NCBI GenBank assembly: GCA_964387795.1
Contig: CAYLYP010000075.1
Span: forward strand, 1 to 15,459
Direction: 5' to 3'
Length of the DNA: 15,459 nt
DNA from: CAYLYP01 sp964387795
GTDB taxonomy: Bacteria > Bacteroidota > Bacteroidia > Bacteroidales > UBA7960
The notes beneath the pieces were generated by a model, which worked only from the letters and a program-made list of their open reading frames with translations, had not been told where the DNA came from and searched no databases. This document shows positions 15,445 to 15,459 of this stretch, one piece after another. The position numbers and the translations under genes are program-made. Each line of letters begins with the position of its first letter. Position 1 is the first letter of the stretch.

Positions 15445-15459
15445 ATGAAAAGCTTATGT
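15445..15459 (+). CDS. Possible start of a further gene (partial)
   Basis: An ATG at 15445 opens MKSLC at the right edge, after an AT-rich leader that follows parS. Five codons are too few to assign anything; it is listed only because the position 45 bases after mnmG on the same strand would fit a next gene. Confidence 0.2.

Noticed and set aside
1..15459. A composition step at the large gap suggesting transfer of one side
   Set aside because: Hand counts of single 60-base lines gave about 42-45% GC in parts of lutB and about 23-25% in parts of the MORN and coiled-coil genes, but mnmG on the same right side is again near 47%. The difference follows gene type, not position.

Overview
The window reads as a chromosomal segment of a low-GC Bacteroidota bacterium. 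The evidence is a clear Bacteroidota-type promoter (TTTG, then TAnnTTTG) before rpiB, few Shine-Dalgarno sites, a DUF4175-ATPase-ybeY-mnmG block that I recall from that phylum, an RNase R whose sequence fits Bacteroides homologues, and a Bacteroidota-style YbeY. I cannot place it below phylum. A run of exactly 100 N (7890-7989) marks a draft or metagenome scaffold. No phage, transposon, CRISPR, tRNA or rRNA feature was seen; most genes are housekeeping.

Layout. 1-1048: the tail of an unidentified gene, then a fructosamine-3-kinase-family gene, both on +. 1056-2894: a LutB-like iron-sulfur protein and ribose-5-phosphate isomerase B, on -, probably one transcript starting near 2921. 2895-3441: a 547-base AT-rich gap with two families of short repeated words. 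3463-6014: quinolinate synthase (nadA) and a secreted protein made almost entirely of MORN/YwqK-type repeats, on +. 6015-6221: a leader with a promoter immediately followed by an intrinsic terminator hairpin. 6222-6974: a LytTR response regulator, separated from the convergent rnr gene (7026-8990, interrupted by the N gap) by a two-way terminator. 8991-9200: a divergent control region with a dyad. 9201-15400: a + strand block of a 1106-residue membrane and coiled-coil protein (DUF4175-like), a small anti-sigma-type ATPase, ybeY and mnmG. 15406-15421: a perfect 16-base parS centromere palindrome just after mnmG.

How the parts relate. The last block joins RNA quality functions (YbeY for rRNA maturation, MnmG for tRNA wobble-uridine modification) to an envelope-associated coiled-coil protein and a switch-type ATPase of unknown partner. 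rnr, divergent from that block, adds another RNA-processing enzyme. nadA feeds NAD synthesis; LutB and RpiB belong to lactate oxidation and pentose phosphate metabolism.

Most notable: the parS site, and a gap 12 kb away carrying seven copies of a DnaA-box-like word (WTWTYAACA) and five TTTCAC/GTGAAA words, two of them inside exact parS half-sites. Together they raise the possibility that this segment lies near the chromosome origin, and that 2895-3441 could be part of it. The parS identity is secure by sequence; the origin idea is an inference needing skew and replication data.
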